Below are positions 10,100 through 25,000 of a DNA stretch of 64,000 nt, one piece after another. The number at the start of each line of letters is the position of its first letter. Position 1 is the first letter of the stretch. Under the pieces are notes generated by a model. It did no database searches. It was not told the origin of the DNA and saw nothing but the letters and a program-made list of their open reading frames with translations. This DNA is from Blastomussa wellsi (lineage: Eukaryota; Cnidaria; Anthozoa; Scleractinia; Plerogyridae): positions 14,519,362 to 14,583,361 of the forward strand of contig OX393572.1 in NCBI GenBank assembly GCA_947652115.1. Direction: 5' to 3'. The translations under genes were made by a program, and so were the position numbers.

Positions 10100-13000
10100 C
10101 TTGAAGCAAGGCCTTCAAATATCGTTTCTTTTGGAAGGTTAAAGTGAAAGGCCACTGTAAAGGCGTTATCAAAAAGGCCGGCTTGAGTAAGCAATGCAAC
10201 GCTCTCCTGAGGGGATAGGAAAGGACCTGGAACAAGGAGAAGAAATAAACAATTCAAATGGTGAAAAACGTTGAACTTTGCTTCTCGTTATTCGATGTCT
10301 ATAACTGCACAGCCTACAAAATCACCCTCACCCACCCATCCCTCCACACCACCCCCTCCCCAACCCCTTCGTGTTAATTCTTAGATATCTGGCTCGTGAC
10401 GAACATTAAGACGAATTTTCAGAACAGAGCGCATTAGCTAATTTTGCCGTCTTGTTTGCCGGAATCAAACGAAATGGGGTACGTCTACACGCAGGCAACG
10501 TTGTAAACCGGTTTGACCGGTATTCATAATTCAAACCTGTTGCACGTGTCGGATCAGCGTCAACCTTGATAAGCTGAAGCCTGGCAAGAACCAGTAGATA
10601 TTCCCCCTCCAGGTCTCTGATATCCAACACGGTCACTTTCCGACGAGGCCTACCCAAGTGACCTGGGTAGAGTAAATCTCCTTCCTCGCCTTGTTTCCGT
10701 TTTGGAGACATGTTGGGTGGTTCTTGGGATTTCTAAAAACAGATAAAATGCAGTTGTACAAGATGGAACCTTGAAGTACTGGTTGTTACGCTGTACAAGG
10801 TGATTCTAACTTTTAAGTCCGTGGATGAAACCCTAGTGTGTGACCATTCAAATGAAAGCTATTGAACAGTACTTTCATGTGGTACTGTTTATTATGTTGT
10901 ACAAGGTGGTTCTAACTTTTAAGTCTGTGGATGAAACGCTAGTGTGTGACCATTCAAATGAAAGCCATTGAGCAGTACGTGTCATTGTTCTGGTTCCAAT
11001 TTGTGAATATGTGGAAAAAATACAAGCGATCTGAGGGAGAAAGAGCAAATTACTATGTAACTGGCAATGAATGGTGTTTTTTGTACATGACTTACTCTGG
11101 TGTTGACCCTGTCCAAAGGTTTAACAATCCAAGCATTTTTTGGATCTACAAGCCGAAGAGCATTCATTGCTGCTAAATAGCACTTGGCCTGACAACAGAA
11201 TCAAGACATAAAACAACAGACTTACTTCACAAGATTTAAGATTATCTTTATGTACACAAAGTATACTGTACCAAAGCGGAAGGTTAGGTAATAAGCTTCT
11301 GACTAAAGTTATTAAAATATTAACAATCTGAAAACGATGTTTTCGCTTCGCGAACGGATAAAATGTTTTCTGTCCACGGTATACCATTTTCAAACTGTTT
11401 CACCCTCCACAGTTAAAAGTTGTCTCACAAGAAACGCTAGACGCACACACGAGCATGCGCACATTACTTGAGCACGCACAAATTCGACTGTTGTAACTTT
11501 GGCGTTTTCAAAAATCCCATTTTTGCTGTCCACACTAACAAACTTAGTCAGCGTTCCCAATTTTTTACACTCTGGAGAAAGTTTCTAAAAAGTTCCAACG
11601 CCCTTTTAGTGTGGACGGAAGTCCAATCCAGTTTAGAGTGGATATCCAAAACCTATACCTGATTTTGCAGACTCTCCAGTCCTGATACTTCTTGTCCGAG
11701 TCTCATGGCATGTTCGTACATCGCTGACCCAGCTGAAACATGAACACATCAGCCAGATTCAGAATTTCAGTCCGATGATTGCTATTTGCTAAATAGCTGA
11801 ACGTTTTTCCCAACAGCATGGGATCAGCATGCGTCCTCATTGGCTACTTCGAGGTCACATGACGTCTAACAATAAGAATTGTTTCCCGCCAACATTGAGC
11901 GGGCAACATCGAAAATCTGTGACGTCAGCAGAGAACAACAGTGACCACCAAGCGCTGTTGCGTGACCCATTGCACGTAAATCTTATACGTTCTTTATTAT
12001 GCTGATATTAATCTCGCAAATCACTTAATGGAAAAGCTAAGGTAAAGTCTGCATATAAGCCTAATGGCCCATCAGGCCGGAGCTGATCCCGGTTTCCTTA
12101 GCATGATGCGACAGAGAGTATTTCTACTCCCCCCTGGATGGGATGCTAGTCCATCGCAGGGTTACCCCCAGCATTATGTCGCTGGAAGAAGCGGAGAAAA
12201 ATCCGTCAGCTGCGTGGCACTTGTACTAGTACACAAAAAATGTTAATCAACGTTCTCTCTAGAGTAAAAAGTGCCATAGTTGACTCTGGAGGCCAGACGT
12301 TTCGGGCATAGCCCTTCATCAGTGGATGTCCGTTGATTTCATGTCCATGGAAAAAGCGGTCGATCTGGTTTACACACTAACTTTACCGGTGAATAAGACA
12401 GAAAACCTTTCCATGTTCTTACCTTTTCTGTAGTTTCCTCTGAACACGTGGAAAGCGTACAGCAAATCATAGTAACTGTGTGTTGTGATATCCACCGTGC
12501 GGGCATGCGACTCCATGATGTCCACGAACTAAAAGCATGATCAAAACTGAAGTCAAAAGTAACTCTTACTAATATGGAAAGCAAATTCCGAAAATAATTG
12601 AAAATCACGACAGGAGACTTTCATAAGGGTTTAATTAGGGCCATGTCATTGTCCGTGTATTTTGAAACATGCAGCCTAACTTTTTCAAAAATCGTCATTT
12701 GCAATTCATCTCAATCTTCTCCATCCTTGTTCGTTTTTAGTTTAGAATCACCTTTTTAGTGTTTTTCTTCCTTAACAAACGATTGTTTTCTTGGTTTGCT
12801 GTTTGCAACAACATCCTAAAGTCCTGGTCATATTACATTGCTGGGCGTTAAGTCGTGAGACCTCCCTATTACGGACAGTTCACTTGGTCCATGAGGCCCA
12901 AATTCATATAAACTCTACCTGTGTAATAAATACGGACACCTCCCTTGGTACAAAAGAGACCAACGCCCATACAAAATCTATCTCTGTAATACACAAGGTA

Positions 13001-16000
13001 AGGTAAGGTAAGGTAAAGTCTGCATTCGGGCCTAGTGGCCCATCAGGCCGGAGCTTAACCCGATTACTGCAGCATGAAGCGACAGAGAGTATTTCTACTC
13101 CCCCCTGGATGTGATGCTAGTCCATCGCAGGGTTACCCCCAGCAGTAAATTCGCCGGTACACATTTACACACTTGGGTGAAGAGAGGCACTGTGAGAGAG
13201 GCTCGAACCCGGACCGTCTGATCCGAAGTCCAGCGCACTACCCATTAGGCCACTGCGTCTCTCACACGTTCATAATACAGACACTCCTCCGCACCCTGTA
13301 CCTTTGGTGTCCATATTGTGAGTTGTTTTCAATATATATCTACACCTAACCTCATCCTGTAGATTGATGAAGGGATATTCTATCAACTGCTGAGTTTGGC
13401 CTCTTTCACAGAGAGTTACCATGAGCTTATGAAGGCAGACACGACGCCTGAAATACAAACACAATATCACAATAATTCTTATCAATTGTAAGAAAATCAT
13501 CAGGGAGGGGCAAAGTTCTTAATGTACAACCAACATTGATGCTATGGTGAACAGCAGGAAAAATTGAATATGAGAGGAGTTAATTTGTAAACTGGTCAAA
13601 ACTAAAACCAGATGGAGGTTCAATATTACAGGTTCATGAAGCGACCAGGGGCATTGCTGCTCCCCTCCCTGGATAGGATCTGCTAGCCCAATGCAGGTTA
13701 CCTCCCCACAAACACTGTACGCGTCTGTAGTGTTGGGGTACAATTTAGTTTACACAATAATTCCAATTATGGATGCAATTTGACTGGTTCCCACTAATGA
13801 AGGTTGATATTTAGTTTCTTTATTATATAAAACAAATAGCTTCCAAGTTGCCATGCGTCTGTTCAGAAATAGATCACTGATGACGTCAAAATGTGGTAAG
13901 AACATCAGTGACACACAGATATCGCCTCATGTGCAACTTTTTTGTTCTTATCACACTATATGTCACATCAGTCATTTACTACTGAACAGACGCACAGCAA
14001 CATGGAATCTATTTGTTAAATACTCCTTTTTTTCTCTTGTGTGATAATAAATATACAAAACCACAACATGTCCCTACAAAAAAACTGAACCTCTTAACCT
14101 TCACCAACAATTAATTGTTAACCTCATTTTACCAAATTCTTTTTATCTTAACACGTATTTTACATGTACTGATCACCAGTTCATGCCAGTAAAAATAAAA
14201 CTTTTATTAATATTATTGCTAAAGACAATATACCGGTATGTCACCCAGTTAGGAGAATTTTAATGTTGACTCACCGGGCAGGATTAGGATTCGTGATCAA
14301 AGAATCGTATGCCAAATCATTGTGTCCTAACTCCAGGCGATGTTTGAAAATGTTTGACCACAAGTCAGGCTAGAAACCAAAACAACAACACAATATTCAG
14401 AGTAAGTACTAACTACTCAGTTTCACTGACTTAACACTTGCTATTCCCACAAGTTATAAATGGGGTGTCCCCTACCAGTATAGGCGTACAGGCCGGGGGA
14501 CTGCAGCCCTGCCAAATTTTGGGAAACTCAGATTTTTGAGCAGCAAGAGAAATTTAGGCAAGGCAACTTGGGACAATTTTTAGACAAATGGTTCACCAGA
14601 ACCCCCCAGGGGCAAAAAATTGCCTGTACGCCTATACTTTCCATGCCAAGTGTTCACCTGCTTGCGCCACACCCTTCCTGGGTGTACCCTACTGGACCAC
14701 ACCCACCATCTTGTAGCACATGATTACACCTTGGTACACACTACACAACCATTCTTGAACAAATTTTTGTTTGACTAAGCCATTTCTGAGTACAACCCTT
14801 CTTGATCAAACCCACTGTGGAAATGACTTTTCCTGGGCAAACCCCACCATTTCTGGGGACATCCCTGTCATAATCTCACCATTTCTTAATACAATCCTGC
14901 CTGACCAGTTACACAGTCCTTGACCCCCACTCTTTGAAGCGAAAGCCCTGTCTAACCACCCCTCACCCCATGTTAAGACACCAATTGACTGACTGAAGGA
15001 TAGAATTACTGAATGAAGGATGGACTGATTGATAACTGACTGATGGATGACTGATGAGCATGAAGTAACAGAGAGTATTTCTAACCCCCCTGGATGGGAT
15101 TCTAGTCCATGGCAAGGTTACCTCCCAGTAGTAAACTTGCAGGTACCCATTTATACACCTGGGTGAAGAGAGGCACTGTGAGAGTAAAGTGTCTTGCCCA
15201 AGAATGCAATGCAGTGACCCGGCCAGGGCTCGAACCCGGACCATCCAATCTGGAGTCCAGCACTGACTGACTGACTTAAGGATGGACCGACTTACTGACT
15301 GACTGGCTTAAGGGTGGACCGACTAACTGACTGACTGAACTAAGGATGGACTGACTAACTCACTGACTGATTTAAGGATGGACTGACTAACTGACTGACT
15401 GACTGACTGACCTAAGGATGGACCGACTAACTGACTGACTGACTTAAGGATGGACTGACTGACTGACTTAAGGATGGACTGACTGACTGACTGACTTAAG
15501 GATGGACCGACTAACTGACTGACTGACTTAAGGATGGACCGACTAACTGACTGACTGACTTAAGGATGGACTGACTGACTGACTGACTGACTTAAGGATG
15601 GACTGACTGACTTAAGGATGGACTGACTGAATGACTGACTTAAGTATGGACTGACTGAGGTGCACCCCAACTGGGAATTCGGAGCCAACAGGTTTGCAAT
15701 TGGTAGGAATGTTGTGTAGTACCATCCTTAAGAGTGTCTTATACTTACAATATTGGGATCATCAGGAGCAGCCAAGTCCAGTGCAATGTGAGCCACACGG
15801 ATGACGTAATCAGGCGCATCGAACTGCTCAAACAGCTTCAGCACCTGCAAAGGAAAATCACAACATTTACAGTCAAACTGGACGATTGTTGCCTTGCAAG
15901 GAAATTTGTAATATTGCAGTGCTATGTCCCAGTATTCATTGACAATTTGTTCAAACGAACTTGCAACTTTCAATTCAAATTTCCTCAAGCAACTGGCCAA

Positions 16001-19000
16001 GTGCTGTTTGCGCTTTGACAAGTCCAAGTTTCATTTTTGCTCCCTAAAATGAAGTATACCACTTGCATCAAAGAGCAAGTACAATTGCTACATAGTCACT
16101 GTTTATCAACAAAGCATAGAGGAGATGAATTAGAATACAAATCCCTGTAGTGGCAGGGTGGAGGATTTGAGAGCAGGACTTCAAGTCAACACCCTAACCA
16201 GTAAGTGAGCCATGCTTGCCTCCTTATTATATAACCAGGCTTTTAGCCAGATGGCCATCCAGGCGTCCTGCGGACTGCCACTTTTTAAAGAAAATTGTTT
16301 TATTTCCCATATGTTGCGTTATAAATTGTTCATTTTAGCAGGCCCCATGGCGCACTTTGGATGGCCACTTTTCCAATCCTGACTAAACGCCTGTATATAA
16401 GTGATAACTGTTGAGCCTTTTGTATCAGTTAAACATTCATCTGATTCTCTGCCTTGATTAGTAAATCTTGATGTATTATCATACCTTCACATAAAACAGC
16501 ACAAGGAGTCTTGAGATATCTGTGGAATCACTCTGCAAAATCTTCATCAAAAAACCATCCTTTGAACCTAAAAATGATTCACAACAAAAGGAAATGTCAT
16601 AATTTTATAATCATTGGTGTACGGGCACCCTTGGACTGGAGTGGGGGGAGGGGGGGCTGTAACCTCCATGACCAAGAAAATTACACAAATGTGTATACAG
16701 CGGTATACAACCACCCCAAAATTGAAACTGCTGTTGTCTGAATCCTGAGCATTTTGCCTGAAAAATGTTGAAAATTTTCGAAACTGGGTGGCTGTGGCCC
16801 CTTTCCCTCCCCCTGCCCCCTGGCTTGGACATGTACGCCTATGCATATAAGATCACAGTACCAGCATTTCTAGTATGTATTAAATGATGGGTGTTGCTTC
16901 CATTCTAGGCAAGGATCACAGATAACAGATCACAGAATACATCTCCATCCCTGCCCAATTCTTGTCTGTTTGCCTCAGGTTAAAATGGAACAAACTCAAA
17001 ATATCAATTCTCCCCACTGGTTTCCATACATTTCTTTAAATGTTAGTTATGAGAATTTGGTGGTACGTACATCAAGACAATTTTCTTTATTCTCCTCACC
17101 CGTCTGCTTGACAATGTATTGATTGGTATGGAGAAATAAGATATTTGTCACTTACCAATTCCCTTTGTTGCCTTCAGGAAGCATCCAAAGGCCTTGTGAA
17201 GTTCTCCCAATGCCAAATATGATTGGCCCAACAAGAAGTGCCAAGAAGATTGGCATGTGTCACACCAGTAACAAATCAGATGAGCATACTCTTGAATGTG
17301 GAGATACTGGCATCTAGAGAGTAGGAATTCTGGGAAAATGACACTTTGCCTGGTCGGCCAGCTATAATTTGTGTTAAGATCATCGTCATCATCATCATAC
17401 GCATCATCATCATCATACGCATCATCATCAACTATTTTTTCCCACTTGGGAAACAAGGCCTAATTGATGTGACATTATGACTTCATTTCTACTTGAAGAA
17501 CAGTAAAGTGCCATTGTAAACTACTTAGGAAAGATTTCTATAACTCAACAAAACTTGTTTGGACCATTCCTTAATGTATCTGTCTGCAACCTTGGTAACT
17601 GGACAAAAAATGGCCAACAATTATAGCAAAAACATAAAAGTGTTCTTGCTAAGAAGGATACATCAGATCCACCAGTATATAAACGGCTTGGTTGAAAAAT
17701 GTGGACCACAAAAGGTCAGGGTCCTGATTGTGCATCTCCTGTGAGGCCTTGAGTTTAAAGGCCAGGTGCCTTCTGAGTTGTGCACCTCCAACCCCATTTA
17801 GAAAGAGCTCACCAACTGTAATGGACGGATCATCTAAAAAGTGAAAACATGTCCCATGTAGACTATTATTGTTCAATACAGCATGTCATAACAACAAAGA
17901 ATAGCAATATACATTTATTCCATTTTTAATATTAACCTCTTACCAAAAATTGCCTTTGGCTCCATTCCATCAGATATTTCAAGAGTTGCCAGCTGTTTCA
18001 AATTTGATTCTCTGTTTTAAACATCAACCAAATGTAGAAACAAAAACATACATGCTGTCAAAACAGTAAGAGTCACATAACACATTTTACTAGCTATCCA
18101 GTTTCAAAACTTTTTTCAAGATCTTTTAAACATGAAAGGCTGATAAAGGGAGCCCACTGCTAAAACCATTGTGGTTTCGTATGGGCTTCCTGTTGCTCTT
18201 GGATGGAAGCCAAAGGGGAAGAAAAGCAGAGGCAGACCCAAGAGTACCTGGCATCGCACTGTAGAGAAGGAGAGACACAGACAAGGATGGAACACATGGA
18301 CAAGAGCGAGGCAGGCAGCAAACAACCACCAGCAGTGGAGGAAAGATGTCCGGGCCTTGTGTGCCTCCTGGCACGAAGAGATTTAACTTTAACTTCCTTG
18401 CCACTTTTATTATATTTTATTTCTTTTGAATTTTGTTTAGTTGGCAAAAAAATAAACTTAATCTTCACCTTAACAACATTTGTACACCATGGCAAAAGTG
18501 TTGTTTGGGGAGGCAATATCCATGGGATTTCACTCCATCACCAGAGATATGCAATATCCAAGGGGATTACCCACCACCCTGGGCTAGAGGTAATAACAGC
18601 CAACCCCTCTGGGATCACAACCCATCCAAGGGCAATGCCCCTGGGAATACATCTCATCCAAGGGAAATAGGAGGCAATCCCCCTAGGCATACATCTCCTC
18701 CTGGAACAGAGGTATTATACTTGGACCACATCCCATACTGAGGGGGGGAAGAAATACCTCTGGGACTACACCCTTCCTAGTAAAGATACCAACACTCTAC
18801 ATGGAAAAAGACATTTATTAAATGGGTTGCAAGCAGCTTAAAAAACCAGGCTTATTTTTATGCTGCTAATTTTTATTGTACAAGACATGACTTTGTAGAC
18901 ATACATGGCACTGGGTGGTGTTGGCATGACAGCTTGTTCTAGGATCCAATGAAGAGCAAAGTACGATCTCAGCAAGTTCACTGTTTTAGGAATGTACACC

Positions 19001-22000
19001 GAGGACACATCCTCTGCTGACCTGGTATCCAAACCAATCTTGAAAACAAGTAAAACTAAATTAACAATGTCTTTTTCAACAATTCAACCACATTTTTCCA
19101 TAATTATACACGCTTTCTACCAAAAGACTAGAACCACAAATAAATGCGGTTTACTGTTAAATGCAAAATGAACTATTGATGACTTAATTAGATGGAAAAG
19201 ACAAGTGTGAATCACATCTGATGGGCAACAGTTTTCATTTTTACCATAACTGCAGAAATTCTTGCGTGCACATACACATCAAATGATGTAGGCAGGTGGT
19301 ACAGTTACAAAACTTCAAATATAAACTTCAAGCTGTTTATACAGTATGAGCCATTTAGTTCTCGAAAATAAGTGACAAATTGCATCCAAACAAGACTCCT
19401 TTAAATAGAAAATCATCAACTTCATGTTCAGAGGAACATTAGACCGGGTTAATACAACTTTAAAAGGGAAAACACCAAAGTTTGATGTGAAACTCGATGG
19501 ATGGAAGTGTTAATGTTTGCCGTGTTCTGCCAAGGCACTGCCAGTGGACTAAACTTTGTTAGTAGTAACTTAATTCAGTGGGTTTTCAAAAGTTTCCGGG
19601 TGGAATAAAGGTTATTTATGGAAATTCTGTTTCTACATGTTGTCTTTTCTGTTTCTGCATGTTGTCTTTGAGTTTCTTTACACAGTTTGAAGATTGTGAT
19701 ATAAATTTCAAAATAATTTTCGTCCACACTTTTTTGGCAATGTGATGACAAAATTGATGATTAAATAACATGGTGCTCACTTAAAAAAATGGCCTCAATT
19801 TGTTGATTATTGGTCAAATTGAAGAAAGGATTGAAATGTTTGTCCATTTTATTGCAAAAGCCACAAAATAAAAGTGATTCTATTTTGTGGAAATTTCCTT
19901 GCTGTTGAATTAATCTCAAAGCTTTCAACCCAACAGGTCTGCCAGTTACTGTACAATCTCACTTTGGACCAGAACTTCATGATTTTTTCAACTGTGCTCG
20001 AATGTTGTGATAAAATCAATCTCTTGAAATTAATGAACACTATTACTTAACAGCCTTGACAACCTACCTTATTGACACTAAGCTTTGTTATCAAACTGAG
20101 CAGAACAAGGAGATGTTTACACACAGACATTCGTGATGAAACCATTTGGTGAGAAGACATGGGAAGTAAGGATGAACCCAGCTGGCTGCCAAACAAGTGA
20201 TGGCAACTCATCAAATGAGATACGTCTGACCAACCTACAATTTAATATTAACAATAAATTATTGTTATCATAATGATTATCATTATCAAGTGGGAGGCTT
20301 GGAGGCCTAAGGGTTAGTGCACTGGATTCTGGATGAAGCAGTCTGGGTCCAAGGCACTTCATTGCGTATTGAATTCTCTCCACCAGTTGTATAAATGGAC
20401 ACAGGCAAACTTAATGTTGGAGGGTAACCCAGTGATCGACTACATGTAATATTCCCTTCAAGGGGAGTATAAATACTAGTCACTTCATGCTAAGGAAACC
20501 CAGATAAGCCCCGGCCTGATGAGCCACTAGGCTTGAATGTAGGCTAGGCTTTAAAGTGCACCAAACCCCAAAATATTTTTTCGCAAAAATAAACCTTTGT
20601 ACAAGTTTGAAGCACATGACACCTTTTATTTCTCCTTTTTACTTTTGAATAGCATTCAAAAGTTACAAAAAGCTGAACATTATTTGTTGCACGACCAAGT
20701 CAGAAGGGACATGGGTCAATTTCTGGGTCAACGTCACAAACTGATTTGCATGCATGTTACAAAGACTTGATACGATGCAAATACTCAGAATTTGATAAAA
20801 AGGAGAAAATAATGAAAGGTGCAACATGTTTCAAACTGGTGCAAAGGTTTACTTTAGTCAAAAATACTTTGGTGTTAGGTGCACTTTAACATTAGACTAA
20901 ACCTACATTTTCTACATGTATGAGCGAGTAAGTAAGTAAGATTTGCACGTTAGAAACTAATTATTAGAGCGGTATGAAAACAGTTATTCATTCCTAACTA
21001 ACAAGAAATGTACTGTTCACGTGGTACAAAATTTATCTGCCATGCTAGAGGAACAGCAACAACATATGATGCATAGTGATTACTTGAGGTTGCTTTCTTT
21101 TGGTTGTCCAAACATGTTGCTTGCCTGGAGCATTGCAGAATTTGTCCAGGTGACCATCGGCCGCAAAGGCCTATTTTTAATTAGACAGTCACATAGATCT
21201 ACTAGCACTCCATCATGAATTCTGTTCCTCTTATTTGAATAACTGGAAACTTACCAGCCTCACTGCCACTAGTGTCATCTGTGATGGCACCTTGATTGTC
21301 TAAGCCATGAAGTAGAAAATCAAGACTCTGGAAAAGGTTGTTAACCTTGTGTAAACTGAAAAGAATTTAGAAGAATCCATGTTACTCCATCCATGTTTAT
21401 CTCTCCTACATCTTGTTTGGTAGTCTTGACAAGGAGTATTTTGCGAACTTCGGTGACATGATCATGCTAAATGAACCAATGATACTATTGGGTTCAGTCT
21501 GTAGAGTGCCAAATGGCCGTGAAACACTTGGGAATGAGATTCAGAAGCACTCTCATCCTTACAATAACACTATTTATAAAATAACTGAGATACGTGTACT
21601 ATACATGCTCTCAATGGTTGATAGGTGTGTTTAGATGAGAGTATGTACACACGGTTGTGATGTTTTAGTTTTGTATGTACTTTTAACAAATATTTTTATA
21701 ATAGCAATAGAGGACTTTTTCGAATTTTTGTTTACATCGCCTCATCTAAACACTTGGGGGTTTGGGAGAATTCTCAAAAGTTATGCAAAGCACCCTCGAC
21801 TGCATCTCAGGTTTACATAACTGTCTGGAATTGTCCAAAACCCCCGAGTGTTTAGATGAGGCTATGTAAACATGGAGAAAGTCCTCCAGCTTTCCATTGT
21901 TAACATATTGTTGACTGCCATAATTTTATTTTTGACCAGGTACATCTGCATGAATATGTTTAGAGCAAACTATACATGGATCACACAGACCTTGTTTCCA

Positions 22001-25000
22001 GTTCCTGGGCAAATTCAAACAACCCATTTGTATCTACATCCTGTTGTTCTTCATCACTAAAATTGAACGACAAAAACATGACATCACATTGTACAAGTGA
22101 CATGAAAAATCTTCTGACTTCGCAGGAGTACCAAAGCACCTACTGTAGTCAATTTGTGCAAAGTGGGATGACAGGGTTCGTACACATTTTCAGGCCTAAC
22201 ATTCAAGAACTTTTCAAGACTTTTCCAGGACCCTAATTTGAAATTTCAAGGACCTCTTTTTGGCTCAATATATATGCGAGACAGTAACGACAAAGCACTG
22301 GTTTTCCCAGTGCATTCTGTTAGCAATTCAAGACACCTATACTCCATTTACATATTAAACACTGCCTTAACTGACTTTCAGTACTTTAAAACGTTAAATC
22401 GTTGATATTTTTCGATGTTATTAAATAAAAAGTAAAGGACTTTCAAGGACTGAAAACCAATTTCAAGTAGTTCCAAGGTCTTGAGATCGGGCTCTGAAAT
22501 TCAAGGGTTTTAAAGGATTTTCAAGAGGTGTAGAAGGCTGTAATAAGCCTTTTTATATTTTTCTGTTGTTTCTTACCTCACATTTGTCAGAAGGGAAATG
22601 GCAATCTGTTCAGCAGTTAATGCTGGATTCAGCTGGTACTTCACATCATTTTCAAGTGCTGACAAATGCTCTAAAGTTAGCTGAAAAATAATACAACAAA
22701 ATATATAAAGCACGCTAAAGAAAGCATTAATTGAATTTAAGAAATGTATCAATGTAGTGGCAGCACTTAATATGAATAACTGGAATGAGCACACCCTAAA
22801 GAAGAGGGGGGTTACTCAACCAAGTTTCCTACACGGGGGTTCTGCACCAAGATATAAACGCTTAACACTTTGGTACATAATTACAGAAATTTACCATTTT
22901 GTGACAGAAAAGGCAACCCTTTTGGGCAACTTGCATAGAAAATGGCTGGTACCCCTCCACAAATCCCCCACTCCCTGTGAAGTAGGGCAATATAAGCAGC
23001 AAGACAACAAGTAAACTGTAATTGGCTGAGTTTTTTAGACCAAAACAGGATCACAGATAATTTTTTCCTTTTTAGTGACTGTATAGCGCCAAGTTGGCTA
23101 CAACTATCTCGTATCCAACAAGCATGAGTGGAATAATTGTTTTATTAAAAACGCCCCGAGAACTCAGGGGCAGATCTAGGGGGAGGGTGCAGAGGGTGAG
23201 CACCCCTCCCTGGGATGACCTGCAACTTTCTAATATAACTAGTGTTATGCTTATGTCACCCGTCAGCTTCTTCAATCCTCAGTGGTGCCTTCACTGGTGT
23301 GTACACCTACCAAATTTGTGGACCATGGTATATTACCTCACTATGTCTTGATGGCTAGGCCAATGAAAACTCTTGAATTGTAAATATTATCCATGGAAAC
23401 AATATTTCTGACTACTGTACCTGCTGTGATACAATTTTGATGGCATTGCAAAAATCTATGAATGAAGTCTTCATAGTTTTATCTACAAAGAGCAAAAGTA
23501 AAATATGTAAATTTTATTGCCACATTCAGAGCAAGGTCATTACTTAGCATAAAAGATTATGAATTAAACCAAGCGTGGTCTCAAAAGCAACACATAGATA
23601 CAGAGATAGATAGATACAGTGCAGCGCTGCAAATAACAGTCAGGCGTAAGACAATGGCCAACCAGAATTTGCTAATGGGAGAAACAATCCCAACTGTGGT
23701 TGAACAGAACTTTGATTGGAAATTGTTTTGGCCTTCCAATGCAAACAATGTTTTGCATCAACAACACATTATTGATTCGTACTGCAATATGGCATCTGAC
23801 AACACTGCCATTTTGTCTGATCAAAATGGTGACTTAAAGGAGCTATGTCGTTGTTCATGCACTTTGAAAAATTTAGGCTAAATTTTTCAAACTTGTGATT
23901 TCCAATCCGTTTCAATCTTCTCCATCCTCAGCCATTCCTGTTTCATTTTGGTTAGTATCACTCCTTTGGTGTTTTTCTTCCTTAGCAAACTATCATTTTT
24001 AGTTTTCCTAAATTTTAGGGTAATTTAGGTTGTCGGAGAAATAACTATTGTGATGTAGCTTCTTCAATCAGACACATGACCTTTCATAGAAAAAAAATTA
24101 TTTACAGCTCTGAAGAGTGCCAGTACACACCAAGAGAGGGTTCTGTAGCAAGAAGTGAAACATCCAACGGCTCTGCAGAAAGATGAAGTTGCTCAAACAG
24201 TTCGCATGGCCTGAAGAATGACAGCATTTTCTACAATGGAAGGAAGAATTATCGTGAAAATCTTGCTGTTAACAACAATGATACAGTGCTGTGCTGTGCA
24301 TCTAACCATTGCCACATAAGAAAGTTTTTGATTAGTTTTGGGAAACTTTTTTGACAAGTTGTACTTAGACTGTTTTCAAATGGAAAATCAAAAAAAACAA
24401 TAACTGGCCATTTGTTCACAGGTCGAGACTTGTGAAATTCCCATGAGAGTGAATGCTGAAATTGACACCTTCAACAGTGCCTATGTTTTGATTGGCCAGT
24501 TCAAACAGAAGCCAGCAAAAAGTTGTCAGAAAGTTGACAAAAAGATGTCAAAATTTAATGAATAACTTTTTCACGTGGCAGTGGTTCATATGTGAGGTTG
24601 TATACTATGATGTGAAATGCCTGAATTACTGATCCAGGTATTTTTTACAGGGTGTTTTTGATTAGTATATTCAGTGAAAGAAGATTTTAACTTGTAGATA
24701 TTCTGCTCAAATCCTGCTTGAAAGTGTGACAATCTGCCAGCAGAATTCCCATAGCCAAAAAGCAGTGAATTGTGCTTTTAATTCAAACCATTACACTGCA
24801 AAAACTATATTCATTTCATTCTCTGCACTCACGTGGAAGCTTTATCATAAACACCATCAAAATCATCATCGCCATCATCATCATCATTATCATTAGTATT
24901 ACTTTAGTACAAAATCTTGATCAACAAAATAACAATAAATACAGAACTGTAGAGTGAGTAACAATATTTACTTTTCTAATTAAGCACACTAATCCTGTAT

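Larger units (their letters stand above)
10100..23482 (-). other. nup160: nup160 exons 15-31 (helical half), coordinates
   Basis: Coding exons in transcript order: 23482-23421, 22680-22577, 21355-21255, 20234-20068, 19038-18905, 18011-17944, 17833-17662, 17343-17156, 16567-16485, 15844-15749, 14369-14275, 13447-13351, 12528-12423, 11732-11659, 11188-11096, 10732-10537, 10226-10100. The join between exons 21 and 22 is uncertain: the GT donor after 17662 is weak, and a GC donor 12 bases further also keeps the frame. Exon 22 is placed at 17343 because VIFPEFLLSRCQYLH is conserved. Exons 29 and 31 use the more distant acceptors, which alone restore CYLAAMN and SPQESVALL. Confidence 0.88.

Noticed and set aside
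13200..13262. A tRNA gene suggested by A- and B-box-like sequences
   Set aside because: The sequence is the head of a SINE repeated many times in the window, and no proper cloverleaf with an acceptor stem was found.
15265..15655. CRISPR-like array
   Set aside because: The units are variable CTGA blocks without constant spacers, in an animal gene intron.
16568..16846. Overlapping frames of 73-92 codons near exon 23 of nup160
   Set aside because: They lie in an inverted-repeat element with G- and C-rich arms and have no family resemblance.
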